A DNA stretch of 7,646 bases from Chryseobacterium sp. UBA6632. Lineage in GTDB: Bacteria > Bacteroidota > Bacteroidia > Flavobacteriales > Weeksellaceae. The DNA lies in contig DKLU01000156.1 in the NCBI GenBank assembly GCA_002455915.1, forward strand, positions 1-7,646, read 5' to 3'. The notes under the pieces are model-generated. The model had not been told where the DNA came from and made no database searches. It saw only the letters and a program-made list of their open reading frames with translations. Below, piece by piece: positions 5,529-7,646 of the stretch; the stretch's first letter is position 1, and every line of letters starts with the position of its first letter. The position numbers and the translations under genes were made by a program.

Positions 5529-7646
5529 ATGATCCCTGTTCAGTTGACTATCGAAGGACTTTATTCTTATCAGGAAAGACAGATTATTGATTTTAAAAAC
5601 CTTACAGATGCCGGTTTGTTCGGTATTTTTGGTTCCGTTGGTTCCGGAAAATCATCTATTCTTGAAGCCATTTCTTTTGCCCTTTATGGCGAAACGGAAC
5701 GTCTGAATATGCGTGATAAAAGGGCGTATAATATGATGAATTTAAAATCGCACACTTCCTATATTGAGTTTGATTTTTTGAATTTTGAAAACAAACTGTT
5801 CCGTGCGACACGAGATTTCCGACGTAATTCTAAAAAATTTGACGACGTAAAACCAAGTTCGGTTACTTTTTATCAGCAGATTGAGGGGAAATGGATTCCT
5901 TTGGAGCATTCGAATGCCGAGCAAATTATCGGACTGAATTATGCTAATTTCAAACGAACCATCATTATTCCGCAAGGTCAGTTTAAAGAATTTTTAGAGC
6001 TTGGCGCGACGGAAAGAACAACGATGATGAAGGAAATCTTTAACCTTCAGCGTTTTGATCTTCAGAATAATGTGGCTTCTCTGAATGTTAAAAACAGATC
6101 TGAACTCGATCAGCTGGATGGACAGTTAAAAGGTTTTGAGGAAATTACCGAAGAACAGATTTCTGCGCAAAAAGAAACTTTAAAAACAGAACAACACAAG
6201 TTTTCAGAAGCAAAAGATAATTTCCAAAAAATTTCGGCGAGCTTTCAACAGCTTAAAAATCTAAAAACAGATTTTGAAAATTTAAAACAGAAAAAAGAAA
6301 ACTTCAGCAACCTTTCTGCGGAAAAAGCGGAAATTGATATTTTAGAAACCCAAACTGATATTTACGACCGAGTTTCCAGAATTTTCAATCCTCTATTGGC
6401 TGAAAAAGATAAACTTTCAAAAGAAATTTCGGCAAAGCAATCTGATGCTGAAAAACAAAATACCACTGTTAAGAAAACCGAAGCTCAATTTCATTCCATA
6501 AAAGAACAGCTTACCGCTATTCAGCCGAAGTTTGAAGCATTGGAGCAATCTAAAATACAGGAAAATGACCTGAATTTAATTGTGCAGATTCTCAATTATT
6601 CCGATGAAATTAAAAAACTTAAGGAAAGAACTCAAAAAGGTTCAAAGGAAGTTCAGGAAGTTGAAGAAAAAAGAAAAAATATTCAGCACAATATCGATCT
6701 TCTTTCCAAGGAAGCCGAAACTTTAAAGCCAAAGAAAATTGATTCCAATCTTCTTTTACAGGTTGGAAACTGGTTTATTCAACAAAAGAATTTAAAAAAA
6801 TCGCAAGAAGATCAATCTGAAAAAATAAAAAAACAGGAATTGCAGATTCAGCAAATTTCAGATGAATTAAAAGCATTTTCTGAAAATTTTAAAGAAAGCT
6901 TTCAACAGAAAAAAGAAAACCTTGAAGCTCAGAAGAAAGAATTTTTACAAAAACTGGATCATTTAAAAATTCAGCAAGAGTTGGCAAAATTCACAAGTGA
7001 ACTTCATAACGGTGAAGCCTGTCCGCTTTGTGGATCTTCTGAACATCCGAATATTGTGGAATTTCATGATGTACATTCTGAATTGAAAGAAATTGAGGAA
7101 AAAGTTCAATCTGTGGATCAAGAATTAATCAACCTACAAAAAAAGGAAAATGAGATTGATAAAATTCTGGAAAGAAAAGGAATCTTTGAAAATCAATTAA
7201 AAGCTGAACAGGAAATTATTTCAGACATTCAACATCATATTGAAAATCATCTAAAACAATTTATCTGGACTGAATTTAGCTATGAAAAAGAAGCTGAATT
7301 TGAGGCAAAACGTAGTTCTTCTCTGGAGGCGGAAAAGCAAATTGAACAATTGAGTCAAACTATTTTCAAGGAAAGGGAAACCTTAGCTAAAGAAATTGAA
7401 AATTTAGAAAAATACCAAAAGGCACTTGAAACGTTTAAAATTCAGGAAGCTAAAAAAGAGGAGCAAATTAATAGCAACCGTTCTAATTTAAAAATACTGA
7501 ATTGGGAAAATTATTCTGATAAAACAACAGAAGAAATTGAAAATATTTATCACACACTGTCAAAATCAAATACTGAGACAGAGAAAAATTATCATGAATT
7601 AGTTGAGAAAGAAAAACAAATTTCTCCAAAACTGGCAGAAGAAAAA
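5529..7646 (+). CDS. sbcC: SbcC, Rad50-type ATPase subunit of SbcCD (5' part, cut by the window end)
   Basis: The frame is open from ATG at 5529 to the last base, giving 706 codons without a stop. SbcC is the SMC/Rad50-like ATPase partner of SbcD. The N-terminal ATPase half shows Walker A GSVGSGKS (35-42, Lys41) and the Q-loop in IIIPQGQF (Q149). From about residue 180 onward the sequence is a long Glu/Lys/Gln-rich coiled coil. The zinc hook CPLC lies at 498-501 within EACPLCGSSEHP, where two SbcC molecules join through a shared zinc ion. The sequence then enters the returning coiled coil. The rest of that coil, the ABC signature, Walker B and the D-loop must lie beyond 7646. The hook position predicts a full length of about 1,000 residues, normal for the family. 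The truncation is a window-edge effect. The reading frame is intact throughout. Confidence 0.96.
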   Translation, partial: MIPVQLTIEGLYSYQERQIIDFKNLTDAGLFGIFGSVGSGKSSILEAISFALYGETERLNMRDKRAYNMMNLKSHTSYIEFDFLNFENKLFRATRDFRRNSKKFDDVKPSSVTFYQQIEGKWIPLEHSNAEQIIGLNYANFKRTIIIPQGQFKEFLELGATERTTMMKEIFNLQRFDLQNNVASLNVKNRSELDQLDGQLKGFEEITEEQISAQKETLKTEQHKFSEAKDNFQKISASFQQLKNLKTDFENLKQKKENFSNLSAEKAEIDILETQTDIYDRVSRIFNPLLAEKDKLSKEISAKQSDAEKQNTTVKKTEAQFHSIKEQLTAIQPKFEALEQSKIQENDLNLIVQILNYSDEIKKLKERTQKGSKEVQEVEEKRKNIQHNIDLLSKEAETLKPKKIDSNLLLQVGNWFIQQKNLKKSQEDQSEKIKKQELQIQQISDELKAFSENFKESFQQKKENLEAQKKEFLQKLDHLKIQQELAKFTSELHNGEACPLCGSSEHPNIVEFHDVHSELKEIEEKVQSVDQELINLQKKENEIDKILERKGIFENQLKAEQEIISDIQHHIENHLKQFIWTEFSYEKEAEFEAKRSSSLEAEKQIEQLSQTIFKERETLAKEIENLEKYQKALETFKIQEAKKEEQINSNRSNLKILNWENYSDKTTEEIENIYHTLSKSNTETEKNYHELVEKEKQISPKLAEEK

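Noticed and set aside
5742..5975. 77-codon minus-strand ORF
   Set aside because: It is antisense to the ATPase-encoding part of sbcC, whose frame is unambiguous.
5529..7646. Truncated or pseudogenised sbcC
   Set aside because: The frame is open to the final base, with Walker A, Q-loop and zinc hook intact. The missing C-terminal half is explained by the window edge.
1..7646. tRNA, rRNA, insertion sequence, prophage or defence cassette
   Set aside because: No cloverleaf-like sequence, rRNA stretch, transposase, integrase or effector gene is visible. Apart from the intergenic regions described, the window is filled by the listed genes.

Overview
The window looks like chromosomal DNA from a member of the Bacteroidota, most likely the Flavobacteriia (Chryseobacterium or Elizabethkingia type). 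The DNA is AT-rich. Genes lack clear Shine-Dalgarno sequences, and several are preceded by matches to the Bacteroidota -7 promoter consensus TAnnTTTG. The genus is inferred from overall protein and intergenic style, not from a database search.

Layout: (1) 48-2186 (+) is a secreted, probably lipid-anchored M3 zinc metallopeptidase of the peptidyl-dipeptidase Dcp type, closed by a strong hairpin terminator. (2) 2222-2409 is intergenic and holds an imperfect inverted-repeat element ending just before the ychJ-like promoter. (3) 2410-2787 (+) is a small YchJ-like protein with an N-terminal SEC-C zinc motif. (4) 2788-2959 is a convergent intergenic region with a bidirectional terminator. (5) 2960-3460 (-) is a SlyD-like FKBP peptidyl-prolyl isomerase. 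Its leader carries a hairpin. (6) 3573-3818 (-) is a VF530/DUF2132-family small protein whose promoter lies so close to its ATG that the mRNA may be leaderless. (7) 3819-4170 is a 352-bp divergent intergenic region. It contains an unexplained degenerate tandem array with a period of 42/42/43 bp, followed by the promoter of the next operon. (8) 4171 to the window edge (+) is an operon of a 50-residue highly charged protein, sbcD and sbcC. The first two genes overlap by ATGA and the last two are separated by 3 bp. sbcC runs off the window after 706 codons.

Functionally, sbcDC encodes the Mre11/Rad50-type nuclease that processes DNA hairpins and double-strand ends. The other genes are housekeeping functions: peptide degradation, protein folding or metal handling, and nucleic-acid binding. 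No phage, IS, CRISPR, toxin or defence cassette is visible. The least explained items are the 42-bp array, which keeps a reading frame open on both strands, and the small charged ORF coupled to sbcD.
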